Source: Muribaculaceae bacterium (lineage in GTDB: Bacteria; Bacteroidota; Bacteroidia; Bacteroidales; Muribaculaceae). Taken from it: DNA of 9,759 bases. This document shows positions 1 to 6,619 of the stretch, piece by piece; position 1 is the stretch's first letter, and every line of letters begins with the position of its first letter. The notes below the pieces were generated by a model. The model had not been told where the DNA came from. It made no database searches and worked only from the letters and a program-made list of their open reading frames with translations. Position numbers and translations under genes: made by a program. The stretch spans positions 1 through 9,759 of the forward strand of contig JAIDUY010000285.1 of NCBI GenBank assembly GCA_029059965.1, read 5' to 3'.

Positions 1-393
1 ACCGCTGCCTGCGGCTAAGCTGTCGGCAGCCTGACGCAGGAAGTCGGCCCATGCCGCGGCCGCCTCGTTGCCCGAAGCGTGCAGGCGGTGCGGGCTGTTG
101 CGGTCCAGACGCAGTTCAATCTCCTGGCCGTTGGCGGCATAGGTACGGCCCAGCAGGCGGTTGTCGTAGTCGTAAATCTCGACCACAGTGCCCGCGGGCG
201 ACGAGCCGTAGAACTCGAATTTGCCGTCGCGTGCGGCAGTGATAAGGCTTTGGAATGTGCCGTCGGCATAGTAGCCGACACGCATGTTCATGGTCGGATT
301 GCCGTCTATGCTGCCCGAGATGCGGAAACGCTCCTCGTCGCCGCAGGCGCACAGAAGCAGGGCAGTCAGGATGATGATGATGTGTCTGCGCAT
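1..393 (-). CDS. DUF4369-like lipoprotein, 3' end outside the window
   Basis: This is the N-terminal 131 residues of a probable envelope lipoprotein; the frame is open to the window edge. The start ATG is at 391-393. A short hydrophobic signal (residues 5-16) ends in a lipobox L-C-A-C, making Cys17 the likely lipidated residue. It is followed by G-D-E-E, an acidic stretch resembling the export signal that sends Bacteroidetes lipoproteins to the cell surface. The next part, FRISGSIDGNP and then a beta-rich region with KFEFYGSSPAGTVVEIYD, resembles the DUF4369 domain at the N-terminus of many Bacteroidetes thioredoxin-like lipoproteins. Whether a thioredoxin fold follows cannot be seen. The gene starts 5 nt after the pldA stop codon, so the two are very likely cotranscribed and possibly translationally coupled. 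The lipoprotein call is firm; the family is inferred from pattern memory. Confidence 0.8.
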   Translation of the reverse strand, partial: MRRHIIIILTALLLCACGDEERFRISGSIDGNPTMNMRVGYYADGTFQSLITAARDGKFEFYGSSPAGTVVEIYDYDNRLLGRTYAANGQEIELRLDRNSPHRLHASGNEAAAAWADFLRQAADSLAAGSG

Positions 394-398
394 GGCGG

Positions 399-1247
399 TC
401 AATAGTCGCTGAACAGTTTTGGCCTGATGAGGAGTCCGACTCGCACTTGCGAGTGGAACTTGTTGTATTCCAGCAATCCTTCGCCGTAGCCGTTGTAGAA
501 CTGCAGGTAGAGGTACTGGTTGTCCTTGCGGAAAATACGGAATGCGAGGTCGAGGGTGACGTTGGAGTTGAGGTCCCAGCCCTTGCGCTTCACCACGGTG
601 ATGCCGCCGATGAATCGCCTGTTGTTGCTCAGCACCTGCGCTCCTATCTGCCAGAAGCCGCAGTAGTTGACAATGTCCTGATTGTGCTCGCCGTCCACGA
701 TGGGAACCCAAATCTTGCCGTGTACCATCAGGTTGGGTGTCACCATGACGTTTGCTGCCAGCGCCACGCGGTTCCACGAGCGGCTCCAGATGCTGTCGCG
801 GCCGTTGCTTTCGTGCTCGATGAGGAAGGTGAGCTTGCCGATGTAGCGGTTTTTGACGAACAGCGGTTTGGTGATGCCGATACCGGGATTGAAGTTGAGA
901 TCGGTCATCGGCATGGAGTTCTCCAGAATGTTCCAGAAGCACTTCTGCGAGTAGAACAGATAGAGGTAGGTGCCCCAGGGCAAAGTGCTGCGGGTCAGGC
1001 GCTGCGCTATCGAAATCTGGAACTTGATGTTGGTATTCTGCCTTGTGGGCTTCGGACCCACAGAGGGGCCGAAGATGAAGTAATTGTCCTTGTAGAGTCC
1101 GAAATAGGGCTGGTTGGAGAAGTCACGGCGCACGCTGTCGGCATCGAGGGGCTCATATCCGGGCGGAACTAAAATCTGCGCGTCGGCGCATACCACGCCG
1201 GCGATGCAGACAAGAATCAATGTGATGAAACGGCGTATTAAAGTCAT
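399..1247 (-). CDS. pldA: Outer membrane phospholipase A (PldA/OmpLA family)
   Basis: A 282-residue protein, close to the 289 residues of E. coli OmpLA, a calcium-dependent outer-membrane beta-barrel that hydrolyses acyl chains of phospholipids misplaced in the outer leaflet. The active-site block is plain: EHESNGR at 144-150 and SRSWNR at 155-160. This gives His145, Ser147 and Asn159 with exactly the spacing of the E. coli triad His142/Ser144/Asn156. Arg150 and Ser155 match E. coli Arg147 and Ser152, which lie at the calcium site. YNGYGEGLLEYN (251-262) matches the conserved C-terminal strands. A signal peptide (1 to about 23) ends in A-D-A before Gln24, so it is a type I signal. No other Met precedes residue 111, so the start is well fixed. 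It is followed after 5 nt by a lipoprotein gene. A -7 box lies only 8 nt before the ATG. All catalytic residues are present, so it should be active. Confidence 0.93.
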   Translation of the reverse strand: MTLIRRFITLILVCIAGVVCADAQILVPPGYEPLDADSVRRDFSNQPYFGLYKDNYFIFGPSVGPKPTRQNTNIKFQISIAQRLTRSTLPWGTYLYLFYSQKCFWNILENSMPMTDLNFNPGIGITKPLFVKNRYIGKLTFLIEHESNGRDSIWSRSWNRVALAANVMVTPNLMVHGKIWVPIVDGEHNQDIVNYCGFWQIGAQVLSNNRRFIGGITVVKRKGWDLNSNVTLDLAFRIFRKDNQYLYLQFYNGYGEGLLEYNKFHSQVRVGLLIRPKLFSDY

Positions 1248-1255
1248 AACGGCGA

Positions 1256-1263
1256 CAAAGTTA
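1256..1263 (-). promoter_or_regulatory. Bacteroidetes-type -7 box upstream of pldA
   Basis: The minus strand reads TAACTTTG here, an exact match to the Bacteroidetes -7 consensus TAnnTTTG. No TTTG or TTG lies 19-23 bp upstream, so the -33 element is missing or degenerate. Only 8 nt separate the box from the pldA ATG, which would give an mRNA with almost no leader. It is either a real near-leaderless promoter or a chance match. Confidence 0.5.
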
Positions 1264-1265
1264 CG

Positions 1266-1284
1266 AAAAAATCCCGTATCCGGG
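1266..1284 (-). terminator. Weak intrinsic terminator after the SprE-like gene
   Basis: On the minus strand, CCCG-GATA-CGGG (1273-1284) forms a 4-bp GC stem with a tetraloop, followed by A and six T (1266-1271). The stem is short, so read-through is likely. It lies about 60 nt after the stop codon of the SprE-like gene and directly before the pldA -7 box, where a boundary between two transcription units would be expected. Confidence 0.4.
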
Positions 1285-1293
1285 CCATCTCCG

Positions 1294-1309
1294 TTTGGTT
1301 CTTTGGTTT
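1294..1309. repeat. Tandem 8-bp direct repeat upstream of pldA
   Basis: The plus strand reads TTTGGTTC then TTTGGTTT, two adjacent copies differing only in the last base (minus strand: AACCAAA twice). It lies about 30 bp upstream of the pldA -7 box, where an activator site could sit. Function is unknown and a chance repeat is possible. Confidence 0.4.
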
Positions 1310-1343
1310 GAAAAGTGGCGGAATGTGCTGCCGCGGGACGGAT

Positions 1344-1718
1344 TTATTCGTCCAGAAGTGGGTCGTCGCCTTCGGAGCCGGAGGGGATTTCGGGCGAGAC
1401 GGGAACCGGTGCCGGCACGGGTGTGGGAGCTACGGCATGAGTCGGGGCAACAGGCGCGGGAGCGGCGGGCTGGACGGGTGTCGCGGGCGTGACGGGCTGT
1501 GTCGGCGCGGGTGTCGGCATGGGCTGAGCGGGAGCGGGTTCGACGCTCGGCGCAGGCTCTGTTTCGGTTGATGTTTCGGGCTCTTCCACGGTTTCGGGTT
1601 CGGACACCTCCACGGGCTCGGGTTCGGAGGGCGCTGTCGCTGCGTCTTCGGGCAGGATGCCTTCGGATGCTTCGGCCTCGGCTTCGGGCAGTGTCTCGAG
1701 CTGTATGGGTGCAAGGAT
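1344..1718 (-). other. Low-complexity Pro/Glu/Ala tail of the SprE-like protein
   Basis: This part of the gene encodes residues 929-1052. First comes an acidic stretch rich in Glu, Pro and Ser (for example EPEPVEVSEPETVEEPET), then an almost uncharged Pro/Ala/Val/Thr stretch (PAPVPVSPEIP), then an acidic end (EGDDPLLDE). The DNA repeats short units such as GGTTCGG. Such tails are usually extended and flexible and could span the periplasm or a cell-surface layer. Length is likely to vary between strains. Confidence 0.75.
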
Positions 1719-4502
1719 GTCGGCCTGGGCGTCGATGTAGTTCTGCTCCTCGCGGTAGCGGAAGTATTCCTCGAAGCTTCGGCCCTGGGTCAGAAGGGTC
1801 TGGAAGTCGGTTTCGCTGATGGCCACGGGACGTACGTCGGCGGGCAGGCGGAGCTCTTCGGAGGCGGCCATCACGCTGCGGTAGCGGTTGAGTTCGTCCA
1901 TATTTTCGAATCCGTGGACGACGAGCAGGCCGAGGCGGCCGAAGTTCATGGTCTCGAGGTCGAAGTCGCGCACGAAGAACGAGCGGAAGTTGTGGCGTGC
2001 TATCTCGTAGAGCAGCAGGCGTGTGTCGACGCGGTCGGTGGGGTAGGAGAATACGAGCAGCTGGCGCGACTCGGGATTGAGCTCGAACGATGCGGCGCCT
2101 TCGGCCGTGGCCGTGCTGTCGTTGCTCAGACGGAGGTCCCATATCATGCCGCGCATATTGGATTCCGGCGAGTGCAGCTGCCTGCCGCGTGCCATTCCTT
2201 TGAGCCAGGCGGATGCCACGGGTGTGATGTCGGTCTCGGGATAGCGTTCGAGGAGTTCGCGCAGGGTGGCGTTGAACTCGTCGGGCTTGTTCTCGGTGAC
2301 GTATGCCAGTGCGTGCAGGAACATGAACTTGGGCATGATTTTGCTCAGCGGCATTTCCTCGGTCATGCGGTTGTATGCGCTGTGTACCTGAGCGTTGCGG
2401 TTGTTCATGTAGTCGTCGTAGGTGGCGGCATAGAGGGCTTCGGCGCGTTCGTCGGCGCCGCGCAGGCGGTCGAGATAGTTGGGGTCGCGCATGGCCTGGC
2501 CGTACTTGCTGTCGGGGAAGTCGTTGACAATCATCAGGCGGAACACCTCGGCGGCGTCGCGTTCGCCGCGTCGCATCAGCATCAGATAGAGGTTGTAGTA
2601 GGTGTCGAGGCGGTAGACGTTGTCGGGATAGTCGCGCAGCAGACGGTCGAATTCGGCGCGTGCGGCGGGGTAGTCCTCGAGTTTGTCCTTGAGGATTACG
2701 CCCATGTTGTAGAGGCCTTCCTGAATGACCTCGTGGGCCGTGGCCTTGTCGGCGTCGGTCTGCGGAATCTGGGCGAGGTAGTATTCGGGATAGTGAGGGT
2801 CGCGCGAGCGCTCGGCTTCCTGCGGGTCGGTGGCAGTGCTGTCGGCGGCTTCGGTGCCGACATCCTCTTCTTCGGATTCCTCGTCGTTCTCCGAGCCGGT
2901 GTCGGCGAAGTCGTCGACGCTGAATGTGGCTTTGTTGCGGCGGCGCCAGTTGTCCTCGAGCTTTCGCGAGCCCCAGCGGCGCTGGAAGTCGGTCTTGCCG
3001 GCACTTCGGGTGGCGGTGTTGTAGAAGTACCACGAATTGTCGGCGTTTATGACGAAGGACTGTGTGTTGTTGTCGGTCAGCGAATTGCCCTGTGCGGCCT
3101 GATTGGCGAGATATTCCTCGCGAGCAGCCTCCTCGGCCTCCTCGCGCTCGCGCTTCTTGAGGTCCTCGATTATGCGCTCGATTACCGCCAGCCGCTCCTC
3201 GGGCGTCATGGCGGCAAGGCGCAGCAGCGAGTCCTGCAGATTGACGTTGCCCGAGTAGACGGCGAGCTCGTCGAGGACGTCGGAGCGGCGTTTGAGCTCG
3301 CGGTAGCCGGGATATGACTCGGGGAGCTGCGGTATGGCCTCCGAGTAGCAGGGCTGGGCGAGCTCGTAGTTGCGCTGCTCGAAGTAGAGCTTGCCGAGGG
3401 CAATCTGGTTGATGGCCTTGTCGACGCCGTTGCGTGTCGATTTCTCGTTGGCGATGACGTAGTTCTCGATGGCATGCGCCGTGTCGCCGCGCTGCAGGTA
3501 CAGGTTGCCTATGGCGTAGTAGATCTGGTCCTGATATTCGCGGTTTCGGTCGTAGCGCGTCATGCGGCGCAGGGCGCGCACCTCGGGCTCGATGTCGGCG
3601 CCTGTGTAGACCTCGCTCTGCTTGATGCGGGCGTTGAATTTGGTGCGGTACGAAGTGCTCGAACTGCTTCCGGCGGCTCCGAAGGCCCTGTATGCGTCGT
3701 CGGGACGGTCGAGGCGGGCGTAGCACTGGCCGAGCAGGAAATTGAGGCGTGTCTTCTGGGCGCCGCGTGCCGCGCGTGCGGCCTTTTCGAGGTAGGGGAG
3801 TGCGGCCTCGTAGTTGTCGGCGTGGAGGTAGTAGTCGGCGTAGGCGAAGTTATAGAGTTCGCGCAGGCTGCGGCTGTCGAGCTCGTTCTCCTTTATGCGG
3901 GTCAGAATCATCTCGGCCTCGAACTGCCAGCCAAGGGCTATATAGCTCAGCGCCTGCATGATTTTGGCTTCGGTGACCGTCTGCGGAAGCCACCAGAAGT
4001 GCTTGCTGATGTAGAAGTAGGTCGACGCCGCCCCGAGGAAATCGCCGTTGTAGTACTGGCCGTCGCCGAGCATCATCCACGAGTTGTGCAGGAAGGGGTT
4101 GTACTCCTCGCGCTTCATCCATGCCTTGTAGGCGGGGTCGGAACCTCGCCCTGCCTTCTTGGCGGGTTTCTTCTTGATGGAGCGCACCTGTATGGCCTTC
4201 TGAGCCTTCTCTATCGAGCGGTCGAAATTTCCGTTTGGCTGTGGCGCCGAGTTGTCGGACTTGGCCTCGACGGGGTGCATGTAGAGGCGTCGCGAGAAAT
4301 CGTCCTCGTAACTGCTCTCCATCTGTGCGAGGGTCTCGCGCATGTGAGTGTCGCCGTTGTAGTGGATGTTATAGCGTGTGATGAACTCCTGATAGCGCCG
4401 TGTGGCGGCATTGTTTTTGTTGGGCGAGCACGAGCCGAGCAGCACCGCGGCAAGTACCGCGGCGGCCAACGCCATGATTTTGCAGGCCACAGATTTGTTC
4501 AT
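1344..4502 (-). CDS. SprE/PorW-like TPR lipoprotein
   Basis: A 1052-residue envelope lipoprotein. The lipobox L-L-G-S-C puts the lipidated residue at Cys25. Residues 34-50 include YNIHYNG, the N-terminal signature of SprE (Flavobacterium gliding) and PorW (Porphyromonas type IX secretion). TPR-like helical pairs cover about 135-400 (for example YNPFLHNSWMMLGDGQYYNGDF) and 590-760. A charged coiled coil lies at about 433-470. The block WYFYNTATRS...RRWGSRKLEDNWRRRNK (491-523) is another hallmark of this family, followed by an acidic linker (528-556). A C-terminal domain (about 806-925, with RQLLVFSYP and a later EEYFRYREEQNY) is also shared by family members. The tail from about 929 is low-complexity Pro/Glu/Ala/Thr. 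It lies 27 nt after pgpH. Family membership is seen in the motifs; a role in type IX secretion is not shown, because no other secretion gene is nearby and many gut Bacteroidales lack that system. Confidence 0.85.
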   Translation of the reverse strand: MNKSVACKIMALAAAVLAAVLLGSCSPNKNNAATRRYQEFITRYNIHYNGDTHMRETLAQMESSYEDDFSRRLYMHPVEAKSDNSAPQPNGNFDRSIEKAQKAIQVRSIKKKPAKKAGRGSDPAYKAWMKREEYNPFLHNSWMMLGDGQYYNGDFLGAASTYFYISKHFWWLPQTVTEAKIMQALSYIALGWQFEAEMILTRIKENELDSRSLRELYNFAYADYYLHADNYEAALPYLEKAARAARGAQKTRLNFLLGQCYARLDRPDDAYRAFGAAGSSSSTSYRTKFNARIKQSEVYTGADIEPEVRALRRMTRYDRNREYQDQIYYAIGNLYLQRGDTAHAIENYVIANEKSTRNGVDKAINQIALGKLYFEQRNYELAQPCYSEAIPQLPESYPGYRELKRRSDVLDELAVYSGNVNLQDSLLRLAAMTPEERLAVIERIIEDLKKREREEAEEAAREEYLANQAAQGNSLTDNNTQSFVINADNSWYFYNTATRSAGKTDFQRRWGSRKLEDNWRRRNKATFSVDDFADTGSENDEESEEEDVGTEAADSTATDPQEAERSRDPHYPEYYLAQIPQTDADKATAHEVIQEGLYNMGVILKDKLEDYPAARAEFDRLLRDYPDNVYRLDTYYNLYLMLMRRGERDAAEVFRLMIVNDFPDSKYGQAMRDPNYLDRLRGADERAEALYAATYDDYMNNRNAQVHSAYNRMTEEMPLSKIMPKFMFLHALAYVTENKPDEFNATLRELLERYPETDITPVASAWLKGMARGRQLHSPESNMRGMIWDLRLSNDSTATAEGAASFELNPESRQLLVFSYPTDRVDTRLLLYEIARHNFRSFFVRDFDLETMNFGRLGLLVVHGFENMDELNRYRSVMAASEELRLPADVRPVAISETDFQTLLTQGRSFEEYFRYREEQNYIDAQADILAPIQLETLPEAEAEASEGILPEDAATAPSEPEPVEVSEPETVEEPETSTETEPAPSVEPAPAQPMPTPAPTQPVTPATPVQPAAPAPVAPTHAVAPTPVPAPVPVSPEIPSGSEGDDPLLDE

Positions 4503-4520
4503 CAGAAGTATAACGCGCGC

Positions 4521-4540
4521 ACGGGCGTCTTATTGCCCGT
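4521..4540 (-). other. Small stem-loop at the pgpH/sprE-like junction
   Basis: The minus strand reads ACGGGC, an 8-nt loop, then GCCCGT: a perfect 6-bp inverted repeat whose loop contains the TAA stop codon of pgpH. No T-run follows, so it is not a standard terminator. It ends 18 nt before the ATG of the SprE-like gene and could influence coupling or RNA processing. Confidence 0.45.
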
Positions 4541-6572
4541 CGGGTCCGGAGTCGGCGGCGGGTGTTTCGGCAGTCTTGGCCGTGGGATAGGCTATGCGGC
4601 TGTGGTAGATGGTCATTAGGCGTTTGATGAAAGCCTCCTTGATGACGGCCACGTCGCGGAACGACAGCGTTGACTCGTTATGCAGGCCGTCGGCAATCTG
4701 CGAGTCTATAATCTTGTTCACCAGGTCGGTGATGGCTTCGCGTGTGTGCTCCTTGAGCGAGCGGCTTGCGGCTTCGACGCCGTCGGCCATCATTAGCACC
4801 GAAGTCTCGCGCGAGCGCGGGTTAGGCCCGGGATAGGTGAACGGAGCCTTGTCGACCTTGCCGTCGGGACTCTTGCTGCATGCCGTGATATAGAAGTACT
4901 TGGCCATGCCGGCGCCGTGGTGCTCGCTGATGAAGCTGCGTATCACCTCGGGCAGCGATGCCTTTTCGGCCAGCTTGAGGCCGTCGGTGACGTGGGCGAT
5001 GACTATGGAAGCCGAGCGTTCCGGCGGAAGGGCGTCGTGCGGGTTGACGCCGTGCTGGTTCTCGGTGAAGAAGGCCGGGTTGTTGAGCTTGCCGATGTCG
5101 TGGTAGAGGGCACCGGCACGGACGAGCTGCAGGTTGGCGCCGATGCGCGAGGCGGCGTCCGAGGCGAGGTTGCTCACGGCTATCGAGTGCTGGAAGGTGC
5201 CGGGGCATTCGTTGCTCAGGCGCAGCAGCAGCGGGTTGTTGATGTCGGCCAGCTCGACCAGCGTCACCACGGAGATGAAGCCGAAGATACGTTCCACGAG
5301 GAACATGAACACATAGGCCATCGAGGTCAGGGCAGCGTTGATAGCCAGGAAGATGAACATGGTCTTGGTCATGCCTTCCACCGAGCCGTTCATCAGCAGC
5401 TCGAGGGCGATGTAGGCGCCCATGTACGCTATGGCCACAAGCAGCGAGGTGCGCAGCAGCTGGGCGCGGCGGCTCAGTTCGCGCAGCGAGTAGACGGCGG
5501 CGCAGCCCGCGCAGAACTGCAGGAAGATGAACTCCAGGGCAAAGGCCGTCACACCGGCGCAGATGAGGGTCAGGGCGCCGAGCACGAACAAGGCTGTGCG
5601 TCCGTCGAAGAACACCAGCATAAGTATGGGCACAATCATCATCGGCGCCATGTAGATGCCCGTCGACACGAAGTAGTTCAGGCCGACGGCCGCAAGGAAG
5701 AACACTGTCACAAGCAGATAGCTGAACACCAGTGCCCTTATGTTGTTGAAAATCTCCGGAACGAAGAAGTAGAAGTACAGCAGCAGAGTCGAGAGGATGA
5801 GGGCGACGTAGAGCAGCTGTCCGAGCCAGCGCAGGAGCACCGACTGCTGTTCCGAAGTATGGCGCTCGGCCATCAGCTCCTCGTAGGTGCGCAGGTTGGT
5901 GAAGTCCTGGCCGGTGATGATGGCGCCCTTGTCGATGATGGTCTGACCCTGCAGGATGATGCCGCGGTCGGCGGTGAGCGTCAGATAGTCGTATTCGTAG
6001 TGGCGTCGGCTCTCGGTCTCGTTGCGCGTGTAGTTGGGCAGCAGCAGGTTCTGCAGTCCGGCGCGGGCGAAGTACTGGTGCAGGGCGGTGTCGCGTATGG
6101 TCGAATCGAGATAGAGGTATGCGTCGCGCGGCGAGGTGAGTCCGGACGTGCTCATTTCGGACAGCACGTTCTTCTCCAGGATGCGTATGTGCGGCAGGCT
6201 TCCCGAGCTTATCTGGTCTTTGGTGCTGATGTCCACCACGCCCGAGGCATAGACGCGCCTCAGCTCGGCGCCGAGGCGTCGCGCAAGCTGGCTTTGGGGC
6301 TCGGGCAGACGGCTCACGATGGTGTCAATTATGAGCTGGTTGACCTCGTAGATTGGCACGAAACGGGCCGCAAGGGTGTCGCGGGCCGCCAGAATCGTGG
6401 CCGAGTCGGCGTGCACGGGGATGTCGAACGGTGCTATGAGCTTGGCATAGTTCCATGGCCGTCCCTCCTGATAGACGAATCTGTTCGATTCGGGATGGGG
6501 ATAGAACCATACAATCACGACTGTCGCCGCGAGCGCTATCAGTATTCGTCGGAAAAGTCCGGATATCTTCAT
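4530..6572 (-). CDS. pgpH: PgpH-type 7TM-HD phosphohydrolase (probable c-di-AMP phosphodiesterase)
   Basis: A 680-residue inner-membrane protein with the full layout of the 7TMR-HD family. It has an N-terminal membrane anchor (8-24), an extracytoplasmic 7TMR-HDED domain (about 25-250), seven membrane segments between about 252 and 425, and a cytoplasmic HD domain (about 455-620). Metal-binding residues are visible: His462 in TFQHS, His491-Asp492 in YHDIGKLNNPAFF, His527 in IAHVTD, His551-His552 in EHHGAG, and Asp597 in MADGVE. The domain is therefore intact. Listeria PgpH hydrolyses c-di-AMP to pApA and is inhibited by (p)ppGpp. I infer the same substrate here by homology; Bacteroidetes members are less studied. 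The ATG at 6570-6572 is preceded by ACAAAG and lies 47 nt after relA, and the SprE-like gene follows after 27 nt. The short tail after 665 (TAKTAETPAADSGPDGQ) looks disordered. Confidence 0.9.
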   Translation of the reverse strand: MKISGLFRRILIALAATVVIVWFYPHPESNRFVYQEGRPWNYAKLIAPFDIPVHADSATILAARDTLAARFVPIYEVNQLIIDTIVSRLPEPQSQLARRLGAELRRVYASGVVDISTKDQISSGSLPHIRILEKNVLSEMSTSGLTSPRDAYLYLDSTIRDTALHQYFARAGLQNLLLPNYTRNETESRRHYEYDYLTLTADRGIILQGQTIIDKGAIITGQDFTNLRTYEELMAERHTSEQQSVLLRWLGQLLYVALILSTLLLYFYFFVPEIFNNIRALVFSYLLVTVFFLAAVGLNYFVSTGIYMAPMMIVPILMLVFFDGRTALFVLGALTLICAGVTAFALEFIFLQFCAGCAAVYSLRELSRRAQLLRTSLLVAIAYMGAYIALELLMNGSVEGMTKTMFIFLAINAALTSMAYVFMFLVERIFGFISVVTLVELADINNPLLLRLSNECPGTFQHSIAVSNLASDAASRIGANLQLVRAGALYHDIGKLNNPAFFTENQHGVNPHDALPPERSASIVIAHVTDGLKLAEKASLPEVIRSFISEHHGAGMAKYFYITACSKSPDGKVDKAPFTYPGPNPRSRETSVLMMADGVEAASRSLKEHTREAITDLVNKIIDSQIADGLHNESTLSFRDVAVIKEAFIKRLMTIYHSRIAYPTAKTAETPAADSGPDGQ

Positions 6573-6601
6573 CTTTGTATCTGTTTCTGCACGAGGCTAT
6601 G

Positions 6602-6609
6602 CAAAGGTT
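6602..6609 (-). promoter_or_regulatory. Possible weak internal -7 box upstream of pgpH
   Basis: The minus strand reads AACCTTTG, one mismatch from TAnnTTTG, 29 nt before the pgpH ATG and inside the 47-nt gap after relA. No -33 element is visible. It could give a secondary transcript starting at pgpH, but read-through from the relA promoter is enough to explain expression. Confidence 0.2.
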
Positions 6610-6619
6610 TGAATCGTTG

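Noticed and set aside
1344..1718. GC-rich repeated DNA considered as a tandem repeat or CRISPR-like array
   Set aside because: The periodicity comes from Glu/Pro and Pro/Ala codons in the reading frame; no constant repeat-spacer pattern exists.
1914..3317. 467-residue plus-strand open frame antisense to the SprE-like gene
   Set aside because: Val/Gly-rich shadow of a high-GC gene without motifs.
1261..3726. 821-residue minus-strand frame overlapping the SprE-like gene
   Set aside because: Made almost wholly of Arg, Pro and Ala codons, typical of an out-of-phase GC-rich frame. The frame at 1344-4502 has the lipobox and family motifs.
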